The notes below the pieces were generated by a model. It had not been told where the DNA came from and made no database searches. It was given only the letters and a program-made list of their open reading frames with translations. Of a stretch of DNA of 64,000 bases, positions 23,574 through 36,789 are shown one piece after another. Source of the DNA: Hypericum androsaemum (taxonomy: Eukaryota; Streptophyta; Magnoliopsida; Malpighiales; Hypericaceae); contig OZ023188.1 in the NCBI GenBank assembly GCA_963995505.1, positions 4,588,001-4,652,000 of the forward strand. Reading direction: 5' to 3'. Position 1 is the stretch's first letter. Every line of letters begins with the position of its first letter. A program made the position numbers and the translations under genes.

Positions 23574-25435
23574 TTAGTATCTTCTCCTGGGACTTCGAGA
23601 GCGATGTGTTCTGCCTGACCTGGAAATCCAACAGGCATCATCACAAACTCACAAAGGAGACGTGCAACATATAAACTTGCAACAATGTCCTCAAGAGAAT
23701 GGTATAAACTTGTATGACTTGTCCTATCAAGAAAATTAATGCCCATGCAAACAAAGAAAATTGGTCCATTTGCTAGATATGAATAGGAAATTGGCATTCA
23801 TACAGTATGTCTCCACAGATATCAGGTAATCTGGTGACAAATCAAGACACTGTTAATATATCTGAACAGAATTTCGCCTCATTCAGTTCAGTGTTCACAC
23901 CAACAATGAAAGAGAAAACACCTGATTAACTATTTATATCAAGATACAAACCTCATGTTCTTTCTTTTATGAGGCACAGGGCTGGGTCCATTGCTAAAGG
24001 CCCAATCAACATATATAGTATGCTCCAGCAACTCTGTTCCATTCCTTGCAGCAATCGCATTTTGTGCTTCCTCGAACTTTTCGTATTCTATCAGTGCATA
24101 GCCCTGCAGAACAATCTCATTACTAAACAACGAATTGCTAATCTAAATCCAGAAGGTCAAATATACAACAATCTGTCGCTTTCAGAGGTGAAAGCAGAGG
24201 AAGTATTGTGATAGCACGAGGATTTTGTGAAAAAAGAATACGAGATAAGTGACATGCATAACAAACCTCCCATCGTGCAGCTATATATAAGGTTTTGGAG
24301 TTTAGTCGATTGGATTAAAACTCAAATAGATATCAGGAATACAATAGTGTCTGTGACCATAGCCTCCTTGGATAACCTGATCTCAGCTCATCAGTGGGCA
24401 ACAAATTTGGCAAATACTAAACTTTCTTCATTAGCTAATTGATTATAATCTTACTTCCAAACGGGCATTTCAGATTTATGACAGTTTTGGCAAAGAATTG
24501 AAGCTACAAGATGAAGAAGCTATCTACGTGGAAAGGGAAAAAGAACCAAGAAAGAGACGGTCACTTACCTTAACATAACCAGTGCGGCGGTCAAGATTTA
24601 AGTGCAAATTCTTGATCTCTCCATAGTCAGCAAAAACATTCTGCAAATCATCTTCCTGTGCCTCCTCATACACACCAGTAACCAAGATGATCCACCCTTC
24701 AATGGCTGCACCAGTTTCCAAGACGAAAAAATGATTGTCAACAGAAAGATGCAGACAGCTATATTTAAAGCATGGCACAAATCCTCTACAAGTATCCCGA
24801 CTTAAGCGCACTAATGAACTTCAAATATCGTCAATGTCCCCCGTGTCCTTGGAAAGTAAGTTCACTAACATAACCCCCGCGAGTTACTTCAAGAGAATGC
24901 CATAAGATTTACCAATCAAAGAGAGCAATGGGAGCTACGCAAAACCCGAAACTGATAACCCGGAGACCAACCAAACTCATCCAACGAGCACAAAGTTGTT
25001 AATCCTTGTAATCTAAAAGGGATAAATTAACAACAACAACAGCACCCAAAACCCTAGAACAACCTAATGGTTATACCGCGGGATAGCCGCTCCTACAATT
25101 AGGGCACGAAACTTAAACGGGAAAACGGAGGCGGAACGGGGAGACTAACATCGCTGCGGACCGGGCCCACCACCCTCGGAACCGAGGGAATCGAAGTCGC
25201 GACCGGTGAGGCGAGAGGGGCGCTGAGAGTCGAGGTCGTGGCGGAACCCACGGCCCTTGGTCCTCCTCGGGGCGGCCACGAGAGAGGAGGAGGCTCCACC
25301 GGTGATAGCCGACCGGAGCTTGGGGGCAGCCACGGCACGGGGCGAGGCGGCGTCCACGTCGGCGCCACCGTCCTCGTCCATGAGGTCGTCGTCCTCCAGC
25401 TCGTAGTCGACGGCTTCTGCGTCCGCGTTGGCCAT
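23574..25435 (-). CDS. Y14: RNA-binding protein Y14 / RBM8A, exon junction complex subunit
   Basis: Four exons on the minus strand: 25435-25150, 24705-24569, 24103-23952, 23619-23574. Phases agree and give 206 residues; I recall 202 for the Arabidopsis protein. The acidic N-terminus ([14 protein letters not shown]) is followed by a basic linker, a single RRM (RNP2 ILVTGV near 102, RNP1 GYALIEYE at 142-149, [20 protein letters not shown]) and a short RS-type tail, [12 protein letters not shown]14 pairs with MAGO and, with eIF4A3, marks spliced exon junctions. It acts in nuclear mRNA export, localisation and nonsense-mediated decay. It is convergent with the propeller gene and about 15 kb from the ABCG gene, a neighbourhood that recalls the Arabidopsis ABCG12-Y14 pair. 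Confidence 0.97.
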
Positions 25436-25443
25436 CTCCCTAT

Positions 25444-25448
<5 letters not shown>

Positions 25449-25474
<26 letters not shown>

Positions 25475-25475
25475 A
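25449..25475. repeat. (CT)n microsatellite in the Y14 5' UTR
   Basis: Read on the Y14 strand it is an (AG)n run ending about 14 bases before the start codon. CT/GA runs are common in plant 5' leaders. Confidence 0.85.
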
Positions 25476-25893
25476 GGGTTTTGGGGAAACTTGGCTGGGG
25501 ATTTTTAACTCAGATTTGCTCCTAGCAAGAGTTTTTTTATATTTTTAAATGTGGCCGTAAAAGCCCAGCATTATTAATTAATAAACCAAATTACATAAAA
25601 CATGGATGAAAAGATCACAAGCTAGACTTGGCGAGAGACAAATAGACTGTGTATAATTCAGTCGATGGGCAATGTGGTAAATATGATTAATGTCATCACA
25701 CTAATCGCTACGAGAGCTAAACCTAAAGAAGTGGACCTAACTGAGTGACTGTCGATACAAACGTCACTAACATACACTATCATAGATGAAAAACAGCACC
25801 GTGAAGCATATAAAATGTACACAAGTGAGAATCAGAGTTGGACAAATTAAACGAGATAAGTTTAGTCACCTACATCAATAAGATAGACAACGA

Positions 25894-26888
25894 GAATACC
25901 TCTAGAACTACATCATCACTCCCCTTTCTCTCTCTTTCTCCCAGGCACGTATCCCTAGGCTCTCCTTTCCTCTTCCCGTTTTCCCCTTTTCCCTCCCGAA
26001 TCCTCCCCCAAAACTGTTTCTTTCTTCTTCCATCTTGAGCGTCGACCTCTCTAGCCCCATCGGGAGGACCGCCGCGCGTCTTCCCCGCCGCCGGTGACCA
26101 TGGCGGGGTCCTGCACGGCATGGTGCCTCTCCCCTCGACAAACCTCTTCCCTCGCATTTTGGCGAGCTTTGAAGTCCTCGCCCTGGCGGCCGAGGCCTTC
26201 TTTCCGGGTCTCCTCCCTCCCCGACGAGATTGCAGGAGCGCCAGGCGGTGTCTGCCTTTCTGGCAGTCTTCCTTTTGGAATTTGGGTCCTTCTCTTTTGT
26301 AGGTTTTGTTGGGGTTGTTGGCGTCTTGGTCGGGAGGCGAGTGGCAGTTTGGGGGAGGCGGTTGGGTTTCGTCCGTAGCTCCGGCTTCCTCTTCCTTAGA
26401 GCTGTCTCTTCCTCGTCATTTTCTGCAGGTTTGGCAGCGTCCGCCATTGCTGGCGGACATCCCAATAGGGAATTTGGTTTTTGTCTCTGCTACAAGAGTG
26501 TTGGGGTTTGTGGTGGCTGCCAGAGGTCTTGGGGCCGGTCGGCGGCGGGGTGCGGTGGTGGTGCTCTTTGGCCGGCTTGGCCCTCGGTGTCTGCAACGAT
26601 GGTAGGGTTACTGTGCGGACATGTTCGAGGTTGGGCTTCCCATGGGCCTTCTCTCCTTCCGGGCTTCTGCTCGGGCCTTACCCAGAGGTTGGGTCCCTCG
26701 TGGGCCTTCTCTCCTTCTGGGCTGCGGATTTGTTGTGGGCTTTTGTCGGGTCGGGCTTTTGGTATTTTTTCTTTCTTTTTTTTTGTGCAGTGCCTTGTGC
26801 AATTTTGGTGAACCTTTGGTGTAGTACATTCGTGCACATTGTGGTGTATTTTTTTGGTGGGTAATAATATTTTACTTATAAAAAAAAA
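25894..26888 (+). mobile_element. Retroposed insertion with poly(A) tail and 9-bp target duplication
   Basis: A ~1-kb GC-rich block ends in taatattttacttat followed by an A-run, and the whole is flanked by agacaacga at 25885-25893 and 26889-26897 (the first a of the right copy could belong to the tail). The tail plus duplication marks LINE-mediated insertion. The several open frames within it show no recognisable domain. It may be an internally deleted LINE or a retroposed transcript. It lies between the divergent Y14 and CCCH-RRM genes. Confidence 0.65.
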
Positions 26889-26897
26889 AGACAACGA

Positions 26898-28226
26898 TCC
26901 ATCTAAACTTTAGATCAGACAAAAACTAATTCAATCAAAAGGCGAGACTCAACAAAAGCATAATTAAGATCACAAAAAAACCACTAGAGAGATGTGGTTT
27001 GGGCAACAACGCAACAAACATAACTCATCAATCATAGCACATCAAACAAGCACAAGAAGTTTGAACAAGATAAAAAAGCAACAAACGCAGAATTAAAAAC
27101 ATAAATCTATGTATTATTCAAAAAATTCACGTGCATCTTTTTAATCTTTGGAGTCGGTCATATATAGGAATATTTAACTGCTAAGATTTTCAATATGAAA
27201 TACTTCACAAGTTAAATTACAACATTTTAAGTTATTTTTTCGTTAAAAGCGAATGTATTATGTTCAACCGAGTCTTTGAACTGTTTGGTTGAGCAAAATC
27301 ATGATGGTTCAAATGCTTCATGTCTTTCCATATCCGGTCATGTAGTTACAATATACAATCGTATATTGTCGTCACTTGATATGTTCTAACCATAGTAAAA
27401 TTGTTCATATAATTAAGGGCATAATTTTATGGTGTTTAAAGAAATTGATTAATTAAGACAGTCAAAAATTATTATTTAGTACATGTTATTTTCTAAATCA
27501 AACTGATTAGTTTTTGGACCCTAATCCGCCACAACGATATCAATCGCACGGATGACTGTCAAGTGATTGACTCGTGCTTCTCATAGACAGAGAGGGAGAG
27601 AGATTTCGTGTTCGATTGCTTCTTTTTTGTATTTTGGCTAGATTATCGAAGAATTAAGGGTTGTTTGAGAATCATCGTGTTGGATGAATGTGTAGCAAAT
27701 GAATGACTTTTAAGTTGTTAAATTTACTTTAGTAATTAGATGTGGGCGATCATCTATTGCTTTGTGGGATCATTGCTTGGATTTTAGGATGGGTGGGTTT
27801 AGAGATCCCAAGCCTAGTCCCGGCGGCCACGGTTGCTACTACAATGTTGTATTAAGGCTAGAACTGGCAGATTTCCAGGGTTGGTTTGTTGGGACCTGGT
27901 GGTGACTGAGGACCAGTTGCTCGAGGGATATTTTGTATTTTTAATACTTTTTGTCAGAAAAGTGGTCAGATTTATTATCCAACAACTAAACAATAATATA
28001 ATGTTTTGATTAATCAATTTACTAAAATATCAGGAACTTATGACAATTTTGCCCTGTAATTAGTGCACCGCTTAGTAGTTTATCAAATGATCGAGAAATT
28101 TGAAATTCCAGATTTGGCTATGCCAAAATAAGGGGGATAGATTTGCCTATGCCAGAATTCCAGATTTTGTTTTTGAAAAAATTAGTAAAGTGATGATTCC
28201 ATAGATATAATTAGACCCGACTTCTA
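26898..28226. other. Intergenic DNA without supported genes
   Basis: AT-rich. No gene, RNA or clear repeat is seen. Confidence 0.5.
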
Positions 28227-28234
28227 ATCTTAAT

Positions 28235-28846
28235 CAAGGTTTTAAAAAATGCAGTCCGACCGGTGGTCCGACCGGTCGGACCGTGAATCGGTGTGGAAAG
28301 CGTTCCGGTTATAACCTAAAACTCGCCTACCTAACGAACCGGACAAAATCCGGTCAGACCGGGTGATTCGACCAGGTTTTTGACCCGGATTTTTCCGGTT
28401 CGTTAGGTTTTTCCCAATTTTTTTTTTAAAAAAATCAAACCCATCTAAATTAAATGCTAAGGCCGACAAAGAGAGGGAGATGGAGAGTGGGTCAGACTTG
28501 GAAGTACAAAAATCATGACTATTTCTTGAAAGTTGAATTTTTCTTGAAGTTTTTTTTTCTTGGAAGTTGAAATTGCCTTTACTTTTCCAATCTCTCACAC
28601 CACACTACACATAGTAAGAGAAAGTGTGTTGAATAAAAGATATTTACTTACCTTGGGAAGACAAAAAACATAAGAAAAGGAATTTTTTTTAAGTGGAAAA
28701 GAGTAAGAATACTCTAGAAAGAAGACACTACTCGCATAAAAAATTCAAAAGTGAGGCATGAAAAAGGCCGGTCCCCGGTCGGACCGGTCAACCTGCGACC
28801 CGGAGGGCAGAGCGGGTCGCTCTCCGGGTCGTTTTTAAGAACCTTG
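28235..28846. mobile_element. Non-autonomous DNA transposon (hAT-like)
   Basis: It starts caaggttttaaaaaatg and ends with the complement, cgtttttaagaaccttg. Subterminal tccgaccggtcggacc-type words recur in both orientations. The flanking 8-mers atcttaat (28227-28234) and ctcttaat (28847-28854) match at 7 of 8 positions. No transposase. Confidence 0.65.
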
Positions 28847-28854
28847 CTCTTAAT

Positions 28855-29361
28855 CAAATAAGTATAATATCTATAATTTGAATCATTATATTATTATCAC
28901 TTCAATATATATTATTACGACAAAAATCGATACTTTTAATCCAGATGGTACCTCCTGGCCCGGTCCCACCGAATAAAGGTCCCAACGTAAGGTAGGGACA
29001 ACAAACCCATGAAATAAAAATTCCCCTAAAGAAAGAAAGCGTGGGAGAAAAAAAAAACATTTCGAAAAAAGTAATCACACACGTACGCCCAAAAAAAGCA
29101 AAACATACTTGCTTAAAGAAATGAACAAACCCTATTTTTAATATAAAATAACAGACAACTTACTTTCCTCTCTCTCTCTGTCTCTGTCCTCTCTTTTTTT
29201 CACACTTCTGAACCCTACCCACTATCTCCCTGTCTGTCCCCCCACCATAATTGAAAAGGAAGTGAGGAGTCCACTGAACTGAACCAAAAAGAAACCCCAA
29301 ACAAGACCTTCGCCTTCCCTCCTCTTCTCTTCCTCCTACCATTAGAAGGAAGGGGGGAAAG
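28855..29361 (+). promoter_or_regulatory. Promoter and 5' UTR region of the CCCH-RRM gene
   Basis: Upstream of the ATG at 29362. It contains a CT-rich stretch (29166-29200) typical of plant 5' leaders and a TATA-like aatataaaataa near 29138. Boundaries are not defined. Confidence 0.35.
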
Positions 29362-32300
29362 ATGGACGCTTGTGATGCAACGAACGTGCTCATCTCCAGG
29401 ATCAAGAGGATAGACCCGGAAAACGCCTCCAAAATCATGGGCTACATCCTCGTGCAAGGCCTCAGCGACGCGGATTTGGCGAGCCTCGCCACTTGCCACG
29501 AAACCCTCTTGCGGAATGTGGTTTTCCGCGCCAAATCTCAGTTGGGAATTCCGTCGAGCAGCTCGTCTGCACCGCCGAGTAACCCGTCGTCTCCTTCGCC
29601 GCTCAACCCTATCTCGAGGCCGGGTAACCCTTTTCCGCTGACCTCCCCTAGAGTCGTTGGAAATGGTCCGATGGTTGATTTGGGGAGGAAATCTTACCCC
29701 CACTCTTGGCCGCTGAATGGAATAGGTTGTGCTGCTGGTAAAAATGCGTCCTTCAGCCCAAAGTCTAGTGCTTTTATGTCCTATGATAATGTACTGTCGG
29801 GTTCCGTGTTGGCTTCCCCCTTTTTGAAGAATGGTGATGGTGATGATTCTTGCACTACCGGGGCTGATTTACTTGATGAGTGCCAGTTTGATGAGTACTT
29901 GTCCTTTATGGACGATTCGTCTTCAAGGAATGAGGAACCAGTGGATCCCAGTGGCCAATTGGGTGGCTTTTCTATGGACAACGGGAATGCCCGTTTTCAC
30001 AGGAGGAGCTTTTCGGAGAGTGGTGCTTGTTCCGGTGTCGAAGATGGGGGCTTTGGGACTGGGTATAGGCCTTGTATGTACTATGCTAGGGGGTTTTGTA
30101 AGAATGGGGAAAGCTGCCAGTTTATGCACTCTGGTTTTGGGGGTGATAATGGCTTTGAGGGTGTTGCCGCTGGCGATGGTACCTTGATAGGTTCTCCGAG
30201 GGGAACGGAGGGTCTTCACTTTCTGCATCATGAGGGTATGCTTAGAATGAAAGCTGCCCAGCACCAGCTACACCAGAGATTGGCTTACGACAAGTATATG
30301 AATTTTCTGTCACGGTATAGGGATGACCCTCAAAGGTAGATTGGATGTTATCTTTTGTTTCTAGTCAACCTGCTGTTGTGTAATCAATTTGCATTTTTCT
30401 TTGTGTGTTATGTACTTAAGGTCGTCTTTTATGCAACTTGTTGGTCTTTGGTACATTCTTTTCGTTTTAGTATTAATTTGTTGAATATTTGACTTTAGTT
30501 GGATAATTGATCATTAGGTTCTCATGCTGCACTGAAATGCAGTATCAAGCTATTTATAGGTTCCGTTCCTCCAAAAAGTAGTTATGTAGGTTCTGACCAA
30601 CAAGGTGTTTGTGGAATATGGTTCACCGCAGACTGGGGGCAGCAGCAGAGATGATAGGCGATGAATTTCACAAGTTTAACCGATTTCGTATTGATAGAAA
30701 TGACTTTTCTTCTATGAGCATGGGAGATAAGTCATGTTCAGCAGCTAGACAGATATACTTGACTTTCCCTGCTGACAGTGCTTTCAGAGATGAGGATGTT
30801 TCCAACTATTTCAGGTATGATGCCACATTTTCAAGTGATTGTATCCTTCTTTGTGCAAAGTATCAGGTTCTGCTTTTGTCCTTGGTAATGCTAGTGGTTA
30901 TGTTGAAGGTTCTGAACGTAGGCATGACACATGTTTCTTGACGAATTTCTCCACCCATTGTCATGTCAAGCATTCTTTTCCAAAAGGGGAGAAGCACGAG
31001 ATTTCGATGTTGAGTGCTTGTCCTTTATTTGAAGCACTTGAAAACACTAATGTATTTTGCTTTGTCTTTCATCTGTATTTGAATTGTTGAAGGTCTTCTA
31101 CTGTCTGCATAGAGCACTTCAGATCCAAGGGATAGCTGTAACCATGTATTTGATGATTGATGTGCCACATTTTGAGTGTTGTGATATTATCATCAAAGCT
31201 TCTTGCCAAGTTTGGGCTGTCAGAAATGTATTTGCTTACTTTTGATTGATCTCGCCATGTTGGATTTGCTAAAGGTTGCTCATTCTGGTGGCAAAAGTGT
31301 TTATTAGCTCTTCTATCTATATCAAATCAAGACTTCATGGTTGCTTGCCAATGGATGCCATTAAACTCTAGGAGCTATAAAGCTCTCGGTTGAATATTCT
31401 CTCATGTGAAGCTTTTTCTAATCAACAATCGTTGATTGCTTGAAATACAATTGATAAAGTTTTAATACTAAATTTATGCCCTCGTTAACTTTTGAACTTA
31501 TGGTTTAAATTTGTCTTATAAACTCACAATGCTTTCCTTTTATTTATATTACAATCAAAACTTCTAGATTTCAAAAACCTTCAAATTATTTCTAAGGATC
31601 TTAAGAAATTTTTTATAGACTTTGTTATTATAAAATTTCACTTTAAAAATTATACAGAAATATATTGTTATTTATTATGTTAAACTAATTTTATCCAAAA
31701 AATTACTCCATTCCTAGAAATGTCCTACTTAAATTTAGCTTGCAGATAATTACCCCAACATTATATTTACCATTTTTAAAATTTTGCATCTAGCTAATTG
31801 CTATATGAAATAGCTGCTGGCTTCTATTTAGTTCAACATGCAGACAACTATTTCAATGTAATTTTCACTGGAAAAGTTCTGTAATTAGCAACAGGCTAGC
31901 TGCTGTTCGAATTATCTACAAGCTACCATTGGAGTTCAATTAGCCTGACCAAACAAGGCCTTTGGTATATTTGTTGTGTTGATGTAATTCATATTGGACG
32001 TGTTTTGGAGCATGGCTATGATCTCATGTGTTAATTAGTTTCATGAATCTTTGAAATAATAGTAGGTTTTGATTTACTGTACCAAGTGTTTATCAATTAT
32101 AAGCATTGCGATTCTGATATTAGGAACTTCCAGGAGACCCCAATTATGTTACTCAAGATAGTCCTAATTAGACTTCATGGTCTTACATAGGAGTTTGCCG
32201 ATTTCTTTTGCAGCACTTTTGGGCCAGTTCAAGATGTTCGGATTCCCTACCAGCAAAAGAGGATGTTTGGGTTTGTTTCTTTTGTCCACCCTGAGACAGT

Positions 32301-33510
32301 GAAGCTAGTGCTTGCTAGGGGAAATCCTCATTTCATCTGCGATTCACGAGTGCTTGTAAAGCCTTACAAGGAAAAGGGAAAGTTAGTCAACAAGAACAAC
32401 ATCTCTGTATATTCTCTTTGCTTGTTTATTATCTCTTCTGGATGAGGTTCTAAACTTGTTGCTAAAATTAGCCGGAGGCAGCACCATTTTCAGCAACAGC
32501 TGCTGGAGGGGGGCAATTTTTCACCTTCATCGAGTCCTGGGTTTGATCCTAGAGATCTGTTCGATATTCACGTTGGTGCGTAGTTGGTGGATGATTAAAG
32601 AGTTATCTCTGGCCAGTATTCAAGAAAAATATTTTCATGTGTCTGCTTCTTTAATCTTCTGTTGATTGACTTTTTTTCCTCTCTATCTTATACCTTTCGA
32701 CCGCAGGACCAAGAATGCTCCAAGATGCACAGGAGTTGTTGCTGAGAAGGAAGTTAGAGGAGCAGGCCGAGCTGCAGCAAGCAATTGAACTTCAAGGGAG
32801 AAGGCTGGTTAATTTGCAACTTCCAGATCTGAGGCAGGATTATGCTCGCCATCACCAGCGAAGTCTGTCAGTTGGATCCCAGATCCCTGCGCATGCTCAA
32901 ACTTTTACGAGTCATAATATCCTTTCTAACTCCAGTGACAAGAATCATGATGGTTAGTTGCTTAAGTCGAGTATATGATCAAGTTTTTCCTTGTGTTTTA
33001 TTTAAGGAAACAGTATTCACATTCCTAATTTTGTGTGATGGCGGTAGACAATGGTATCAGCTCTGTGGTTACCATTTCTGCCAGTGTTACCAGTGGTTCT
33101 AATCAAGATCTTCATCCCCGAGGAACTGCAAATTACAATCAGAAGTGTGGTTCTGTCGGAGGCAAGGCAGAAAGCTACGGTTCTGAGGGTTGTTGTGCCC
33201 AAGAATGGTATGCACTGCATTAGTTTCCCATAAAAGAAAGTTTAAATCTTTATTCTTTTATCAACTTATATAATTATTCTTTTGTTGTATCTGTGGCTTG
33301 TTTTACTCCAGTCGTGTCTCAAACACACAGCATGCTCTTCCCGATAGCCTCTTTGATTCCGATTATCCAAAATCAGCGGTTAAGCAGCATCCTGACTTCT
33401 CACCACCATCAGCTGAAGTCAAGATATTGCCAGGATTATCTGTCGTGTCTTCATCCGAGAACGAAGAATCGGTGACAACCAATCCTGCTGGCAATGAGGC
33501 TTCTAACTGA
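29362..33510 (+). CDS. CCCH zinc finger and RRM domain protein (Arabidopsis C3H46/C3H53-like)
   Basis: Seven exons: 29362-30335, 30632-30814, 32214-32381, 32472-32575, 32707-32952, 33048-33207, 33312-33510. Phases agree and give 677 residues. The N-terminus ([37 protein letters not shown]) is the conserved block of this plant family, followed by a Ser/Pro-rich linker. One CCCH finger lies at about 238-258, C-x7-C-x5-C-x3-H ([19 protein letters not shown]). An RRM lies at about 363-440 (RNP2 IYLTFP, RNP1 KRMFGFVSF), then a Gln-rich stretch and a charged helix ([20 protein letters not shown]). Both domains bind RNA, so a role in mRNA metabolism is likely; targets cannot be read. A likely further intron lies in the 3' UTR (about 33535-33658). 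The intron after exon 3 is only 90 bases, with a weak donor, gttagt. Confidence 0.92.
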
Positions 33511-33659
33511 TCATTTTCTCTCAAAAGCATTATGGTGCGTCGGCCTTCAAAATGGCTCCTTATTTATGTGCTATGACTGATAACATGTGGGTAATATGCC
33601 TACTATAGATTTCAGCTATCTTTGAACTTTAACTCTTGGCTTTTTTTGTTACCCTGCAG

Positions 33660-36600
33660 AAAATAGGAGAACATTAACAGCAAGGGTACGGTAGGTCTAT
33701 AGATAATCCACATCTGCACAAAATGGTAGTCCGATAGAGCTGTATTGGCATGATTGTTATTGTCATAATCCTCGTCGCCGATATGATACCGCTACCGACA
33801 GCAAATCCATCACAGAGAAATTAGTCGGTCGATGAATGTCGGAATTCAGGGTCGTTTTTTACCTCTGCTCTTTCGGTAGGTTGTGTACCATAGGCCATAG
33901 AGTAAAGCAGAAATAGAGAAGAAAGACTCTTAATTCGGCACAAATACATGTTACCTGTTCTATAGAACTCTCTTTCTGGTGGGTTACAAGTAGAAGTTGA
34001 GGCCTTTTTTTTCATTATGTATAGCTAATAGCCTAATACCACAGCAGACTGCGGACTTATAGTTGATGGATCTTCTCGGCATATTATATGTAGCTGGATG
34101 ATTACTTTCCTTCGTTTTGATGTTGAGTTATGAATTTCAATATGCAAAGTTTAGGTGGGAAGTGTAAAAACATATTAAAATTAATTAAAAAAATTATGAA
34201 AACTGAAGAAACTCTATTTAATGACAGAAAAACAAAATATTGAATAGCAAAATCTAATTAAGGACATAAAAAACTTTTACGAAATGTACAAATTCAATAA
34301 CAAAATATTCCAGAAAATTTAAAATTATTGATAACATAAAAATTGAACATTTACAATTAAATAATAAAACTAAAAACTAAAAAAGTGCCACGGAAGAAGA
34401 GAGGTGACTCAGGTGAGATATTCTGGGTTTTATTTTTATTTTTAATTATTTTTTTATAGATATTCTATTTAAAAATAATTAACTCTAACTATAAATTTTA
34501 TAAATTAAGTCAAATAATAAATAATATGGTATTTGAAATGACATGGATGCTAAGTAAGTGATGAGATCACTAAAATTGAGTACAAAGTATTAAGTGTACT
34601 AATTTATTAAATATAGGGTACTAATTGACCCAAATTTTAGTATAAAGTGTTATTTGTAATTTATGAACAAGTACAAGGTTCTATATTCCCTTTATTCATT
34701 TTTCTTTATCTTTCACCATCTTCTATGTCTAATATAATAATCAGAATTTTTTTGTTCGAAAAATTTGGTAAAATTCTGGTGTCAACCAGCAAAACAATCA
34801 TATAATAAAATATGCGTTAGATTGGATTTAAAATTTTTAGATCTTCTTGTGCACTTGACATTAAAAGAAAGTAGATGTGGAAGGTGGGCCATTGGTTGAA
34901 GTTGAATCATCAGAAAATGATAAGAGTGATGAGACGAAGAAAGAAATAGTAGAGAAATCAAAAGTCCAATGATTTTCATGTTTGTGCTTTGTCGGCGACG
35001 ACCACGAGCTTACCCGAATATATTGTGTCCATATTTGAATTCTTGATATTTAAGGGAGTGAAAATGATTACGTATAATTTATTATAAAATTATCACTTAA
35101 TAAAATCATAAATGTTTAATATACAAAATCATATTTGTTGTGTATGATTATACAATTTTCCTTTAGTAATAATGGTATTGGGCTATAAATGGAGACTCCT
35201 TCCAGTAATTAATTAACCAGTGGAACACAATTTCCACGATTTCCTGGAAGTCGCGTGCATTAGACATATCATTAGACTACCAAAAAAACCAAATCTACTT
35301 ATTAAAGAAAGACTACCAAAAAAAAATGTCATTAAAGTGAGATTCTGCATATAATAATTTCGAATATAAGACGGAAAGGAAATGTCGAGGAACACGAGGA
35401 GGAATTAAAATAAGATTTTTTAAGAATTACTTAATTTTATATGCCCTATTTTTTTTCTTGGCGGCTAATTGGCATATATTATAAATAATTATGAAGGAAA
35501 TAAATAGAGAGAGAGAGAAACGAAAGCCGTGCCTTCTATCCGACTTCTAAGTCAACACTCGTTAATAAGCCTTTGTTCTCTGGAAAAAGTAATCAAGGGG
35601 GGAATTCAATTATACTCGGAGACTATAATTATTTATCAATGGTTATATTTTTTGATTTATACTATCTAAAATTTAGATTTAATAGAATGACTAATCCAAG
35701 TAGATTTTAAAAGATAATATAATTCTGTTAATAAGTATTTAATCATGACTCGGTATCCATTTAATGGATTATAAGTGCGTTACACAAATATGTTATACAT
35801 TTTTAAATTTATTGTATCTGACCCATGATATCAAGAGTTAAGAATCTCCTAATGAAGGCTGGTTACAAAATTAGAAAACCCCATAATTATTTTTGAAAAA
35901 TATATATTTTTAACACTTGAAACAACTTCTTAATAAGATCAAATTAATTCTTTTGTTACATTCACGGACAATACGATTATATAAATTGGCTCGTGGTTAC
36001 CGATAATTGGTCAAAACTTTAAATTCATATACACAATTTGGGCTCAAATTTTACGGATGTAAAATAATCTCGTAAGAGCCGATCCTAAATTACACCGTCA
36101 ATTACCCACTACCGGCGTTCCCTCTACTCGTAGATAGTAAATTAACAATCCTGCTGAGAAATATGCTATCAATTTTAAATAGGCAAAAATTCATTTTAAT
36201 ACTTTTGTAGTATCACAAAAATCATTAAAATTATGTTTTCTAAAACTCAACAATTGAATTAAAAAAAAAATTCAATTCCTTCTATGTTAACGACGTAACT
36301 TGGACAGCCACATCGCTTATTTCGTTAATGACGTAACTTGCCAGGTTAATTTTCTTTAAAACATAGATTTTGGAAAAGATTTAACCAGCTTCTCCAATTT
36401 GGATGCTGTGATTGAACTGGGTCATCGTTGCTATTGATTAATCCGTTGAGATCACACGGTTTGTTAGTGTAGGTCAGCAAGTTCCAGGGATTAGAATCAT
36501 ATGATGGCCTGTCTTTTGCTTCTTTTTTTTTTTCTTGAAGCAAAGATGATGGCTTGGTCTTACTTGTTGCCATGTATACAACTTTCATCGAACCGTTGTT

Positions 36601-36785
36601 GGAATTAAGAAAAGTTTAGATCTTGATCTTTCTTACAGCTTCCAACTTTGGTTATAAACATGTTAGTGTAGTTGCCTAGTCCGTTTCACTATTGATTAGA
36701 GTTGACTTGGTTGCCGCTTTGCTCTTAATACGGAGGGATAAGGAATTAGGGTTTGGAGGCAACGTTTTGAATTAGGGGTGAGAGA
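33660..36785. other. Gene-poor AT-rich intergenic DNA
   Basis: Includes the CCCH-RRM 3' end near 33700, then ~3 kb of AT-rich DNA. Short open frames (for example 34782-34979 and 36346-36588, both minus) have no domain or homologue I recognise. Confidence 0.5.
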
Positions 36786-36789
36786 TGGG

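Noticed and set aside
26230..26894. Several long overlapping frames (up to 193 codons) near 26.2-26.9 kb
   Set aside because: Open on both strands in several phases because of GC content; the block is a tailed retroposed insertion.
33821..34015. 64-codon minus-strand frame downstream of the CCCH-RRM gene
   Set aside because: Lies opposite the probable 3' UTR; no domain and no start context.
34782..34979. 65-codon minus-strand frame with a hydrophobic start that looks like a signal peptide
   Set aside because: No homologue recalled, AT-rich surroundings, no flanking exons or promoter; chance is likely.
36346..36588. 80-codon minus-strand frame
   Set aside because: No domain or family recognised; isolated in AT-rich DNA.
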